DNA of 35,700 bases from Bacteroidota bacterium (GCA_013286655.1 JABDFG010000021.1:1-35700); one strand, 5' to 3'. Positions 8,135 to 17,139 are shown, counted from the stretch's first letter. Notes: generated by a model not told the origin, from the sequence alone. Numbers and translations: made by a program.

Positions 8135-8150
8135 TGTTTCACGTGGAACA
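8135..8150 (+). promoter_or_regulatory. parS: parS-like ParB-binding site 1
   Basis: The sequence TGTTTCACGTGGAACA is the exact reverse complement of TGTTCCACGTGAAACA, a classical chromosomal parS bound by ParB/Spo0J. It is a 16-bp near-palindrome centred on CACGTG. It lies in AT-rich non-coding DNA, 147 bases after the M42 gene. Two further identical copies occur at 8401 and 9599. Confidence 0.85.
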
Positions 8151-8400
8151 TTAAAATTTTGTGAGTGATGTATATGATTATATTTTTCTATTAATGTACA
8201 GATGTATCTTAAATAGGTAGAAGCTAGATTAATTTAAATGCATTTTATTTTGAATGAAAGTTGAGAGCATTGGTTGGGCATGGTTTTTAATAATTGGTTT
8301 ATTTTATAGAGCCATTATTTGCGCTTTGGTCAATTAAATTTATGGCTGTAATTCAATAATGATGTGTATTTAAGGTTATTTATTTTATATTGTTTATTAC

Positions 8401-8416
8401 TGTTCCACGTGAAACA
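8401..8416 (-). promoter_or_regulatory. parS: parS-like ParB-binding site 2
   Basis: TGTTCCACGTGAAACA on the + strand, the same 16-mer as site 1 in inverted orientation. The bases flanking the three copies are not alike, so it is the 16-bp core that is conserved. It lies 250 bases from site 1 and 221 bases before the methyltransferase gene. Confidence 0.85.
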
Positions 8417-8602
8417 AAATTAAATAGACACAAGGTCAATGCAATTTTTGGCTCAAATTTATAGGGTACATTTGTCCTGTTAAAATTTTCTATAGAGCTA
8501 TTCTGTTATGTCTTCAAAACGGGCCTTGTTTATGCGCATCCTTGTCTAAGGTTTAGCTGAGTTTATGAATGCGACATTCGCCTTTTTCCTCCTCATTATT
8601 TA

Positions 8603-8633
8603 TTTGTGTTATTAATCCTTACCCTTAACTTTG
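8603..8633 (+). promoter_or_regulatory. Bacteroidota-type promoter of the methyltransferase gene
   Basis: TTTG at 8603-8606, a 19-base spacer, then TAACTTTG at 8626-8633: a perfect match to the Bacteroidota housekeeping consensus TTTG-N19-TAnnTTTG (-33/-7). The -7 element ends 4 bases before the ATG at 8638, so transcription would start at or within a few bases of the start codon, predicting a leaderless or near-leaderless mRNA. Confidence 0.7.
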
Positions 8634-8637
8634 CGCC

Positions 8638-9540
8638 ATGGAAACATTGGACTTTTGCCCCGTTTGTAATGCCGGTTTATTCGAGCCATTTTTAATCTGT
8701 AAGGATTATACAGTAAGTAGAGAGGACTTTCAAATCGTACGTTGCAAATCCTGCGGATTTGCGTTTACGAATCCCCGCCCACTTCCTAAAGAGCTTGGGA
8801 AATATTATAAATCCGAAGAATATATATCGCATACGGATACCCGAAAGGGTTTGGTTAATAGCCTATATCATTTGGTAAGAAAGTATACCTTGATCAAGAA
8901 ATTACAATCTATTGTCCGTTTGTGTGGGCGACCTTCGAAAATAAATCCCAGATCTATACTGGATATCGGATCGGGTACGGGAGTCTTTCTGGATATCTGT
9001 ACTAGAGCAGGTTTTAGTTGTATTGGGATAGAACCGGATCAGGATGCAAGAACCAGTGCTATGAATTCTTATGGGCTTGACATAAGGGAAGAAACAGAAT
9101 TGGATAATATGACGAAAAAATCATTTGATGTGATTACTTTGTGGCACGTACTGGAACACGTACCCTTTTTAAATGAACGAATCATCCAACTAAAAGAGCT
9201 TCTAAAGCCCACGGGCATTGTAATAGTGGCTGTTCCAAATCGCTCATCTTTTGATGCAAAATACTATGAAAAATTTTGGGCGGCTTATGATCTTCCGCGG
9301 CATTTGTATCATTTTACTCCCAAGGATATACGTCAATTGTTTGATAAGCATGGTATGAAGATTGAACGGATTTTGCCCATGCGCTTCGATTCATTTTATG
9401 TTTCTATGTTAAGTGAGAGGTATAAGAGGGGAAAGATCAATTATCTGTCGGCGGTAATGATCGGATTAAAATCAAATTTAAAAGCAATAAGAAATGGAAG
9501 TGAATTTTCCAGTCAGGTGTATGTAATAAAAAACCGATAA
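8638..9540 (+). CDS. Class I SAM-dependent methyltransferase with N-terminal zinc ribbon
   Basis: A 300-residue protein with two parts. Residues 7-39 contain two Cys pairs (C7-P-V-C10 and C36-K-S-C39), a zinc-ribbon-like knuckle. Residues from about 105 onward are a Rossmann-type methyltransferase with the SAM motif 'ILDIGSGTGVFLD', the acidic post-motif 'IGIEPD', motif 'DVITLWHVLEHVP' and 'LLKPTGIVIVAVPN'. This is the Methyltransf_23 layout common in sugar, small-molecule and glycan methyltransferases; 'DLPRHLYHFTPKDI' is typical of that group. The substrate is unknown. The gene stands alone: long non-coding AT-rich DNA lies on both sides, with two parS-like sites upstream and one downstream, so it lies within the proposed ParB-binding cluster. 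It has its own promoter at 8603-8633. Confidence 0.9.
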   Translation: METLDFCPVCNAGLFEPFLICKDYTVSREDFQIVRCKSCGFAFTNPRPLPKELGKYYKSEEYISHTDTRKGLVNSLYHLVRKYTLIKKLQSIVRLCGRPSKINPRSILDIGSGTGVFLDICTRAGFSCIGIEPDQDARTSAMNSYGLDIREETELDNMTKKSFDVITLWHVLEHVPFLNERIIQLKELLKPTGIVIVAVPNRSSFDAKYYEKFWAAYDLPRHLYHFTPKDIRQLFDKHGMKIERILPMRFDSFYVSMLSERYKRGKINYLSAVMIGLKSNLKAIRNGSEFSSQVYVIKNR

Positions 9541-9598
9541 ATGAGTTATTTTATATGGATTTTCGGGAAATGTACCGAGAGATAAAGCCATAACTAAA

Positions 9599-9614
9599 TG
9601 TTTCACGTGGAACA
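9599..9614 (+). promoter_or_regulatory. parS: parS-like ParB-binding site 3
   Basis: TGTTTCACGTGGAACA, identical to site 1 and in the same orientation, 58 bases after the methyltransferase stop in a 254-base AT-rich gap (9541-9794). I found no fourth copy in the window. The rest of this gap shows no gene and no clear promoter for the downstream usp gene. Confidence 0.85.
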
Positions 9615-9794
9615 ATACATAAATATTTGATTATCAAATAATTATGCCGTTTTGTTGAAAATTTAACGAAGCTGGGCAATTTCTGGATGAATGGGTGATT
9701 TTAAACGTTGAATGTTAAAAATAAATTGAGCTTTTGCAATTTGCTCAGAAATAATGATTTATTTTTACAGCCAAATTGTTTCCAATAATTTTTT

Positions 9795-10625
9795 ATGTCT
9801 ACAAAGGAGAATAGTATTCTTGTTCCAACAGACTTTCAAGAGCAGTCTTTAATTGCCTTAAGTCAGAGCTATAATTTAGCCCGCTTTACGAACTCGACAA
9901 TATACCTGATGCACGTATTCGAGAAAGGCGAAGAAAAAGAAGCAGCGGAGAAAAAATTGAACCAACTTGCAAAGGAGACACAACAAAAAACCAGCATAGA
10001 AATTAAAACAATTTTGGAAGAAGGAAATCCATTTGTTGAAATAAATAAAGCAATCGATCGCCTGGAACCCCTGCTTGTTTTTGTCGGCTTGAATTCTACC
10101 ATTTCTTCAAAAGCAATCCTTGGGCAAAATTCCTTCCGGATGGTTCGGGAATCTTCTTCGCCCGTCATTACTATAAAAGGGAAAGTTCACCGGGATGGCT
10201 GTAAAACGATTTTATTACCACTTGATCTGACCAAAGAAACCCGTGAGAAAGTCGGAAAGGCGATTGAGTTTGCAAAATATTTTGGCGCCAAAGTACAGGT
10301 ACTTTCCGTGCTCCATAAAGGCCAGGAAGTTTATGAAAACAAATTACTGTCTTACTCTAACCAGGTAAAACGTTTTATACAGGAAAAAGGAATCGCTTGC
10401 GGGAATAAAACCGTACGAGGAAAAAACATTGCAGAACTGGTCGTCAATTATGCAAAAGAAATTGATGCAGATTTGATTATGATCATGACCAAAGCAGAAG
10501 TCAATCTGAAAGAATTTTTTATTGGCACCACTGCGCAACAGCTGATCAATATGTCTACGGTTCCGGTTTTGAGTATACGTCCTATGGTGAGAAAAGACAC
10601 AACAACTTTCACAAGTCCTTTCTGA
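9795..10625 (+). CDS. Universal stress protein, tandem UspA domains
   Basis: A 276-residue protein made of two UspA-like domains, roughly residues 1-133 and 136-270. Each shows the expected start ('SILVPTDFQEQSLIALSQSYNLA' and 'TILLPLDLTKETREKVGKAIEFAKYFGAKV') and the final strand ('PVITIKG' and 'PVLSIRP'). The classical ATP-binding glycine motif (G-2x-G-9x-G-S/T) before the last strand is not conserved in either half ('LNSTISSKAILGQNSF' and 'EFFIGTTAQQLINMS'), so this looks like a non-ATP-binding type. Such proteins are cytoplasmic and respond to starvation or oxygen stress, but a specific partner cannot be named. The gene stands alone, after a 254-base gap holding parS-like site 3 and 72 bases before porZ. 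Confidence 0.9.
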   Translation: MSTKENSILVPTDFQEQSLIALSQSYNLARFTNSTIYLMHVFEKGEEKEAAEKKLNQLAKETQQKTSIEIKTILEEGNPFVEINKAIDRLEPLLVFVGLNSTISSKAILGQNSFRMVRESSSPVITIKGKVHRDGCKTILLPLDLTKETREKVGKAIEFAKYFGAKVQVLSVLHKGQEVYENKLLSYSNQVKRFIQEKGIACGNKTVRGKNIAELVVNYAKEIDADLIMIMTKAEVNLKEFFIGTTAQQLINMSTVPVLSIRPMVRKDTTTFTSPF

Positions 10626-10697
10626 GATTACCAGACACAATAAAAATGGTCTTTTTCAGTTAATAAACGGGCAGATTTTGGTAGATCCCCATATCCT

Positions 10698-13118
10698 ATG
10701 GAATTCTTAAAACTCAAAAGGCAACTTCTTCTTTTCTTTTTTTCGTTGGGTATAAATTTTTTCCTTGTAGCTCAGGTAACATCCATCGGGGAATGGAGAT
10801 CTCATTTTGCCTATAAACAAGGCCTTGCCCTGGCGGAAGGAAACGGGAAAATATATTGTGCGACCCAGGGAGGCTTATTTTCTTATAATCTATCCGACAA
10901 TTCCTTTTCGCTGATGTCAAAAATTAATGGTTTTTCAGATGTTGCAGCAACTGTCATTAATTTTGATCCGCTGACTAATACCTTAGTTATTGCCTATTCG
11001 GATGCGAATATAGATATTGTCCAAAATGGTGTAGTGACTAATTTACCGGATATTCAAATATCAAGTAATACCGGAAAGACGATCAATAATATTTTTTTCA
11101 TATCACCTTATGCATACATTGCCTGTAGCTTTGGTATTGTAGTAGTAGATGTAAACAGACACGAAACAAAAGATACCTATTACATCGGTCCGGGTGGAAC
11201 TTCTTTAAACGTAAGGGATGTGAACACAGATGGAGTTTCCTTATTTGCTGCGACCGATGAGGGAATATACACAGCTCCATTGAATAGTATTAATCTGGCC
11301 GACTTTAGTAATTGGACCTTGCAGACACGTGAAAGATCCAAGACTTCTCCTACTTTGCCGCATGGAGCTGGTCAGGTCTTTAATACTCTGACTTACTTTA
11401 ATTCAAAAATGTATGCCAATTATTCTAAAAATTTAAGTGCAGGAGGAGGTTGGTTTTCAGATCAGGTGTATAAATTTGACGGAGAGAGCTGGAGTCCGTC
11501 TGAAACCATTAAGGCAGATAATTTTAAACGTTTACGGGTGAATAACAATTTTCTTGTTGCGATAGGTGAATATTCAGTAAACAAATTTGATGTTAATGAA
11601 GTACGGACAGGTTCCAATTACAATATTTATGGATTTGACAATGCGGCAGCGGCTCCAGCCGATGGAATAGTAAACAGTGACAACTCTGCCTGGATTGCAG
11701 ACCGTAATTACGGTCTTGTCAAAGCATTCCCCAACTCTACTGCTGAAACTCTTGTTCCGAACGGGCCCCGGACAAAGAATGTTTTTAACATGGCATATTC
11801 AAAAGGGATTATTTGGTCGGTACCGGGAGGGGTTGGCCTGGAATGGGTCGGCGAGTCTTATAATTCGGATGGAGTTTCCATCTTTCAAAACAACAGCTGG
11901 TCCACTATTTCAGGTGTTCAGCCTGGAGGGGATATGGATACGTTGAAAGATTTGGTCTGTATAGCTATTGATCCGAATAATGCCAATCATGCTTTTGCAA
12001 GTTCTCAACTTAATGGAGTTTTGGAATTTAACAATAATTCGATGGTAAAAGTATATAACTCAACCAACAGTTCTTTGCAAATTCAGCAGGCAGTACCTCA
12101 GACTGGCCCGAATGCGGACAGACAAATTTTTGCTGCCGGCATTGCTTATGATACATTGGGCAATTTATGGGTTGGCAATACATTGACCAATAGTTTGCTT
12201 TCCGTAAAAAGTGCGAACGGAACATGGCAGGGCATTGATTTCACAGCTTTAGGAGCGAATAAAAATACGGTTGGCTCTTTGATCGTCACAAGCTTGAACC
12301 AAAAGTGGTTAAATATGACCAGGAATAATTCTATTCTGGTGTATAATGGGGTAAGTAACAAGGGAAAGTATGTAGCTAATTCATCCAACACAAAAATAAT
12401 TAATAACATTGCCGGAAACGGCGCTTTACCCGGGACATTAGTGGATTGTATGGCAGAAGATAAAAACGGAGCGATATGGCTCGGAACGGATAATGGAATT
12501 GCTGTAATCTACAATCCGGCCAATATTTTCAGTGGAGCAGGAAGTTATGATGCCCAACCTATATATGTTCAGCAAAACGGATATACGCAGTTATTGTTTC
12601 AGGCTGAACTGGTAACTGCCATTGCTGTAGACGGTGCCAACAGAAAATGGTGTGGAACCCAGACATCCGGAGTGTTTCTGATGTCCGCGGATGGTACCCA
12701 ACAGATTTATCATTTTACCGCTCAAAACAGTCCACTTCTTTCGAACATAATAAGCACGATTACAATAAACGGCAGTACCGGAGAGGTTTTTTTCGGAACA
12801 CCAAATGGGATTGTTTCTTTTAAGAGTACTGCAACTGATGGAGGCGTTGATTTTGGAAATGTATATGCTTATCCTAACCCGGTAAAACATGATTATACGG
12901 GCGTAATAGCAATTAAGAATTTGGCTACCAACGCCGATGTAAGAATCACGGACATTACCGGAACGCTTATCTATAAAACGATTGCATTGGGTGGGCAAGC
13001 TATCTGGGACGGAACTAATTTTTCCGGAGAAAGAGCTCATACGGGAGTTTACCTGGTGTTCTGCACCAGTTCGGACGGTTCGGAAACGCGTGTTGCGAAA
13101 ATTCTTTTTATCAATTAA
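10698..13118 (+). CDS. porZ: PorZ-like T9SS cell-surface beta-propeller protein
   Basis: An 806-residue exported protein that matches PorZ of the type IX secretion system. In Porphyromonas gingivalis, PorZ sits with PorU, PorV and PorQ in the attachment complex and delivers anionic LPS to cargo. A signal peptide (ends near FLVAQ) is followed by the PorZ N-terminal block 'IGEWRSHFAYKQGLALAEGNGKIYCATQGGLFSYNLSDNSF' and 'KTINNIFFISPYAYIACSFGIVVVDV'. A long region of propeller blades follows, with recurring 'G-x-x-W-x-G-T' turns ('NLWVGNT', 'AIWLGTDNGI', 'KWCGTQTSGVF'). The last ~80 residues are a type A T9SS C-terminal sorting domain beginning 'YAYPNPV' and ending in a VAKILFIN strand. The stop overlaps the start of the following S8 peptidase by one base (TAATG), implying translational coupling. 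Identity is confident from the N-terminal pattern; its exact partners in this organism are inferred. Confidence 0.85.
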   Translation: MEFLKLKRQLLLFFFSLGINFFLVAQVTSIGEWRSHFAYKQGLALAEGNGKIYCATQGGLFSYNLSDNSFSLMSKINGFSDVAATVINFDPLTNTLVIAYSDANIDIVQNGVVTNLPDIQISSNTGKTINNIFFISPYAYIACSFGIVVVDVNRHETKDTYYIGPGGTSLNVRDVNTDGVSLFAATDEGIYTAPLNSINLADFSNWTLQTRERSKTSPTLPHGAGQVFNTLTYFNSKMYANYSKNLSAGGGWFSDQVYKFDGESWSPSETIKADNFKRLRVNNNFLVAIGEYSVNKFDVNEVRTGSNYNIYGFDNAAAAPADGIVNSDNSAWIADRNYGLVKAFPNSTAETLVPNGPRTKNVFNMAYSKGIIWSVPGGVGLEWVGESYNSDGVSIFQNNSWSTISGVQPGGDMDTLKDLVCIAIDPNNANHAFASSQLNGVLEFNNNSMVKVYNSTNSSLQIQQAVPQTGPNADRQIFAAGIAYDTLGNLWVGNTLTNSLLSVKSANGTWQGIDFTALGANKNTVGSLIVTSLNQKWLNMTRNNSILVYNGVSNKGKYVANSSNTKIINNIAGNGALPGTLVDCMAEDKNGAIWLGTDNGIAVIYNPANIFSGAGSYDAQPIYVQQNGYTQLLFQAELVTAIAVDGANRKWCGTQTSGVFLMSADGTQQIYHFTAQNSPLLSNIISTITINGSTGEVFFGTPNGIVSFKSTATDGGVDFGNVYAYPNPVKHDYTGVIAIKNLATNADVRITDITGTLIYKTIALGGQAIWDGTNFSGERAHTGVYLVFCTSSDGSETRVAKILFIN

Positions 13119-15274
13119 TGAAACGATTATACCTGTTTTTTGCAATTATAGGAACAGCATTCAACGTTTTAGCCCAGGACTTTACTAAAATGAATTTCCT
13201 TTTGGCCAAAAAAAGTCAAAAAGAAGGTCTGCAAAACAAAACAATTCGTGTCCTGGTGAAGGGAAATCCGGACCAGTTAAGAACGGACCTAAGTAAGTTA
13301 GGTGGAGGATTCAGGTATGCTGCCGGTGACATCTCTATAGTGGACATTCCATTAAAATATGTTTCCTTGCTCTCTAACAAAAATTATGTAAAACGGATAG
13401 AAGCCCGTACTCCGCATTTACGTGTGATGAGTGATAGCATGCGGATCAAGGCCAATGTAAATCCGGTTTATTTTGGACAACCTCCTCTGACCAGGGGATA
13501 TGATGGTTCGGGAGTTGTAATGGGTATCATTGATACGGGTATTGATTATACCAATCCAGATTTCCAGGATAGCCTGACAGGTAAAACAAGGGTGAAATTT
13601 CTGTGGGATCAAAATGCTCCAACTGCAGGTAATACGCCTGTTAAATATGCTTATGGGCAAGAGTGGGACAATGCGGAAATTGATGCGGGACAGGCTGGTC
13701 TCAGTGCAAATGTGTCCGATATTAATCATGGAACAAACACGAGCGGTATTGCAGCCGGAAACGGCAGTTATTCCCCGGGACATAAATACAGGGGTGTCGC
13801 GCCTGCTGCGGACCTGGTCGTAGTCGCGTTGAATTTCAACGCCAGCTCTCCAACTGTTGTTACGGATGCGGTGGATTATATATACAGCAAAGCAGAATCT
13901 TTGGGAGAACCTTGCGTCATCAATTTAAGCCTCGGAGATTATTATGGTTCACACGATGGCCTGGATTTACAGGCCCAGCTCATCAATAATATGCTGACAG
14001 CACAAAATGGCAGAGCAATGGTGGCTTCTGCCGGTAATGCGGGGGGGGAATATTTTCATCTGGGTTACAACCTCTCTGCATCCGATACAACTTTTACTTG
14101 GTTTCAATTTACCACCGATAGCCTGATAGAAATCTGGGCAGATACCCTGAACTTTAAAAATGCGAAAATGGCTATTGGTGCGGACAAAAACAAACCGGGT
14201 TTTTTATTCAGAGGAAATACAAAATTTATAAGTGTAAGTGATAACAAAGGCATCATCCGGAAAGATACCCTTTACAATTCTTCAGGCAACCGGATAGCTG
14301 TGGTGGAATCTCATACGATCGCACAAGGTGGCTCTTACGACATTACGTTTAATGTCATTCCTGATTCTGCTATATCCGATTATAACTGGAGACTCATGTT
14401 GACCGGGGAGGGAAAATTCGACTTGTGGAATTTTGAATTAATGAGTACCGGTTTGCCGACCCTCCAAACATTTCCTTCCATGATCCATTACAAAATGCCG
14501 GACACTCTTCAAACGTTGTTAAGCAGTTTTCAATGTTTAGATAAGGTGATAACGGTAGGAAATTATACCAATAAGATAACGTATGTAGATGTTCAGGATA
14601 TTCGTGTAGGTCCGGTTCCTAATATGGTGCCGGGACAAATTCAACTTAATTCGAGCATTGGTCCTACCCGTGACGGAAGGCTAAAGCCCGATATAGCAGC
14701 TCCAGGATCAATAACGCTGGCATCTTCCGATTTAAAGGTGGTCGCATTTTATGATACGGCTGCTCCGACGTTTGTTGAACAAGGAGGAAGATACATGAGA
14801 GCAGGAGGAACATCCGCTTCCAGCCCTGTTGTAGCGGGCGTGGCAGCCTTGTATTTGCAAAAATACCCGTCAGCCGACGCAGTGGCTGTTAAAAATGCCA
14901 TAACGGCTTGCCCTATAACAGATTCATATACCGGAATGGTGCCAAATTATACCTGGGGATATGGTAAAGTCGATGCCTTCGCGGCACTTACGGCCTGTAA
15001 TTCCACAAGCGCAGAAACCATCCGATTGAGTATTTACCCCAATCCCTTTATAGAACAATCGATCATTTCCTATGACTTTAATAACTTTAGCGCTTATTTG
15101 TCGGCTCAACTTACGATTTATAATGTGCTTGGAAAATTGGTCCGTACGATTAACTTAACCGATAAAGCTGGTCAGTTACTCTTGTATAAAGAACAATTGG
15201 ATGGTGGCTGTTATTGTTACAAACTTCTGATGGATGGTAGAACTATTCAATCAGGTAAGGTGCTTATTCTTTAG
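13118..15274 (+). CDS. S8 subtilisin-like peptidase with T9SS sorting domain
   Basis: A 718-residue secreted serine protease. A signal peptide (ends near LAQ20) is followed by an inhibitor_I9-like propeptide region ('IRVLVKGNPDQLRTDL...'). The subtilase catalytic triad is complete: D139 in 'GIIDTGIDYTNPDF', H204 in 'NHGTNTSGIAAG' and S566 in 'GGTSASSPVVAGVAAL', with the oxyanion Asn at N307 ('ASAGNAG'). Between N307 and S566 lies a long insertion (about 315-475) that looks like a beta-rich accessory domain. The last ~75 residues ('LSIYPNPF' to 'GKVLIL') form a type A T9SS C-terminal domain, so it should cross the outer membrane by T9SS and be surface-attached or released. It overlaps porZ by one base and is probably translated with it. 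The substrate is unknown. Confidence 0.92.
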   Translation: MKRLYLFFAIIGTAFNVLAQDFTKMNFLLAKKSQKEGLQNKTIRVLVKGNPDQLRTDLSKLGGGFRYAAGDISIVDIPLKYVSLLSNKNYVKRIEARTPHLRVMSDSMRIKANVNPVYFGQPPLTRGYDGSGVVMGIIDTGIDYTNPDFQDSLTGKTRVKFLWDQNAPTAGNTPVKYAYGQEWDNAEIDAGQAGLSANVSDINHGTNTSGIAAGNGSYSPGHKYRGVAPAADLVVVALNFNASSPTVVTDAVDYIYSKAESLGEPCVINLSLGDYYGSHDGLDLQAQLINNMLTAQNGRAMVASAGNAGGEYFHLGYNLSASDTTFTWFQFTTDSLIEIWADTLNFKNAKMAIGADKNKPGFLFRGNTKFISVSDNKGIIRKDTLYNSSGNRIAVVESHTIAQGGSYDITFNVIPDSAISDYNWRLMLTGEGKFDLWNFELMSTGLPTLQTFPSMIHYKMPDTLQTLLSSFQCLDKVITVGNYTNKITYVDVQDIRVGPVPNMVPGQIQLNSSIGPTRDGRLKPDIAAPGSITLASSDLKVVAFYDTAAPTFVEQGGRYMRAGGTSASSPVVAGVAALYLQKYPSADAVAVKNAITACPITDSYTGMVPNYTWGYGKVDAFAALTACNSTSAETIRLSIYPNPFIEQSIISYDFNNFSAYLSAQLTIYNVLGKLVRTINLTDKAGQLLLYKEQLDGGCYCYKLLMDGRTIQSGKVLIL

Positions 15275-15310
15275 GTTTCCCTGAACAGACATTATTTTAG
15301 ACAAAGATAG

Positions 15311-17122
15311 ATGCTACGTAGATTGTCCGTAATAATTATTTTTTTTCTGTTAAGTGTCTGCTTGCTCCTGGTAGTTAATTACCGGTGGAATGGAACCAAT
15401 GGCAATGACTGGAAAGGCCAATTAAATGGAGCAGATGCAGGAGGATATTATGAATACCTTCCTGCTCTTTTTATTCGACATGATTTAGACCGGCTGAAAC
15501 CAGAACTGGGTTTTGTGCGTAATCAGGATGAGCGGCAGGTCATAAAATATCCTCCCGGCGTAGCGGTTCTTTTATTCCCTTTTTTTGAACTGGGACATTT
15601 ATTGGCCTGGGCCGGTAATTTTGAAACATCCGGTTATTCGGAACCTTATCTGAAATGTGTCTCCCTTGCGGCCATTTTCTATTTAGGCCTGGGCTTATTG
15701 GCTTTGAGAAAGCTATTGTTGCTGCTTAATATAAAAGAAGGAGTTATTGCTGTTGTGCTTTTATTGCTTGTTTTGGGTACTAATCTCGGGTATTATGCTG
15801 TAATAAAATCCGGGATGTCGCATGTTTATTCTTTTGCAATAATTGCCTGTTTTATCTATTGTATTGTTAGTTATTTCGAGAGATCAAAACCAAGGTACTT
15901 TGTTGGGGCTGCTTTATTCCTGGCGATCGCGTTGCTGATACGTCCGACGAATGTGGTTATCATTTTAATGCTTCCCTTCGCGGCGGGATCGTTCAGCAGA
16001 TTGAATTTTTTTTTCAATAACAGAAAGGTGTTTGCAATTGCGGCGATTATTTTTCTTATGGTATGGTCCATTCAATTAATCAGCTGGCATCACCAGAGTG
16101 GAAGTTGGTGGGTATGGGCTTACAAAGGGGAGGGGTTTTATTTTTTCCACCCTGAAATTTTGAACGTTCTGTTTAGTTTCCGTAAAGGTTTTTTTCTGTA
16201 CACTCCTCTGGCTTTGATCTCTTTAGTTGGCCTGCTCCCCTTGTACAAAATGAATCGTACAAAATTTTATGCACTTGTCGTTACTTTGACTTTCGCCATT
16301 TATCTTATTTCAGCATGGTGGTGCTGGTCGTATCAGGATAGCTTTGGCATGCGTCCATTTATAGATTATTATTCATTATTCGGAATTTTGCTGGCCTTAT
16401 TATTAAATGGCCTTTCTTCTTTAATTTCAAAAATCATCGTGTATACATTATGTCTTTTTTGTATGTTGCTTAACCTGGTTCAGTCCTATCAATATTATAA
16501 AGGGATAATCCATCCATTTTGCATGAATGAAGAAAAGTATAAGTACGTATTTCTTAAAACGAATGAAAAGTATGTAAATTGTTTAGGCGGAAATATTGAC
16601 CTACAGCCTTATTCCACAAGAGAACTTCAACTGATCCACAGTTATGTAAATGATTATGAAAAAGAAGTTGCGGACTTCACAAACGGAGAAATAAGTGATA
16701 TGGGCTTTTGTGGGGAGCCCCAATCACATTGTTGTCACTATTCAGATCGAAATGAATTCGGGACAGAACTTAGCATTAAACCGGAGTCTGCTAAAGTTGT
16801 TAGCGGTATAGGTGTTTCAACATTGCATGAAGTGTTGTTTGCTAAAATTGAATTGAAAAGGTATGAAACATCCTTCAATAGCTCATCCGGAGCTTTACTG
16901 GCAATAGACATTACTTCGGATAAATCTGAATATTACAATGCAATTCCTCTTAATGACACGCCATCAGAAGAGGCAGGTAAATGGAAAAAGTATAACTACA
17001 CGTTTGAAATTCCAAAACCGTTGAGTCCCAATGGCGTAATAAAAATATACGTCTGGAACAGAGGGAAAAAGGATTTTTATATAGATGATTTTAAAGTACA
17101 GATTTTCAAGTTATTCCCCTGA
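15311..17122 (+). CDS. Polytopic membrane protein, GT-C glycosyltransferase-like
   Basis: A 603-residue membrane protein. An N-terminal TM segment is followed by a periplasmic loop containing 'NGADAGGYYEYLPALFIRHD', an acidic motif where GT-C enzymes (ArnT/PMT-like) bind the lipid-phosphate sugar donor, then 'VIKYPPGVAVLLFPFFELG'. About ten further hydrophobic segments run to residue ~400. The C-terminal ~170 residues are soluble and beta-like ('FEIPKPLSPNGVIKIYVWNRG'), probably a periplasmic carbohydrate-interacting domain. This layout suggests transfer of a sugar from a polyprenyl-phosphate donor to a surface glycan, lipid or protein, but no specific substrate is supported. It starts 36 bases after the S8 peptidase and is followed by an acyltransferase at 17 bases. 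Confidence 0.7.
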   Translation: MLRRLSVIIIFFLLSVCLLLVVNYRWNGTNGNDWKGQLNGADAGGYYEYLPALFIRHDLDRLKPELGFVRNQDERQVIKYPPGVAVLLFPFFELGHLLAWAGNFETSGYSEPYLKCVSLAAIFYLGLGLLALRKLLLLLNIKEGVIAVVLLLLVLGTNLGYYAVIKSGMSHVYSFAIIACFIYCIVSYFERSKPRYFVGAALFLAIALLIRPTNVVIILMLPFAAGSFSRLNFFFNNRKVFAIAAIIFLMVWSIQLISWHHQSGSWWVWAYKGEGFYFFHPEILNVLFSFRKGFFLYTPLALISLVGLLPLYKMNRTKFYALVVTLTFAIYLISAWWCWSYQDSFGMRPFIDYYSLFGILLALLLNGLSSLISKIIVYTLCLFCMLLNLVQSYQYYKGIIHPFCMNEEKYKYVFLKTNEKYVNCLGGNIDLQPYSTRELQLIHSYVNDYEKEVADFTNGEISDMGFCGEPQSHCCHYSDRNEFGTELSIKPESAKVVSGIGVSTLHEVLFAKIELKRYETSFNSSSGALLAIDITSDKSEYYNAIPLNDTPSEEAGKWKKYNYTFEIPKPLSPNGVIKIYVWNRGKKDFYIDDFKVQIFKLFP

Positions 17123-17139
17123 TTAGTAAAACTTTGTAA

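Larger units (their letters stand above)
7989..8637 (+). other. AT-rich non-coding region containing two parS-like sites
   Basis: A 649-base stretch without a credible gene, the longest in the window. It is strikingly AT-rich, especially 8150-8400, with many short A/T runs and no convincing RNA gene. Two copies of a parS-like 16-mer lie at 8135-8150 and 8401-8416 in opposite orientation, and a Bacteroidota-type promoter occupies the last 35 bases. No terminator hairpin is evident after the M42 gene. No DnaA-box cluster is seen. Confidence 0.8.

Noticed and set aside
10629-10656. Possible terminator after the universal stress protein gene (ACCA...TGGT plus T-run)
   Set aside because: The stem is only four pairs with a 13-base loop. 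This is too weak to call.
11322-11335. CACGTGAAA-like sequence inside porZ as a fourth parS
   Set aside because: Only the right half matches parS. The left half (GCAGA) differs at most positions, and it lies in coding DNA.
12591-13145. Antisense reading frame of 184 codons opposite the end of porZ
   Set aside because: It overlaps the conserved T9SS sorting domain of porZ on the other strand. The translation has no recognisable domain or signal peptide.
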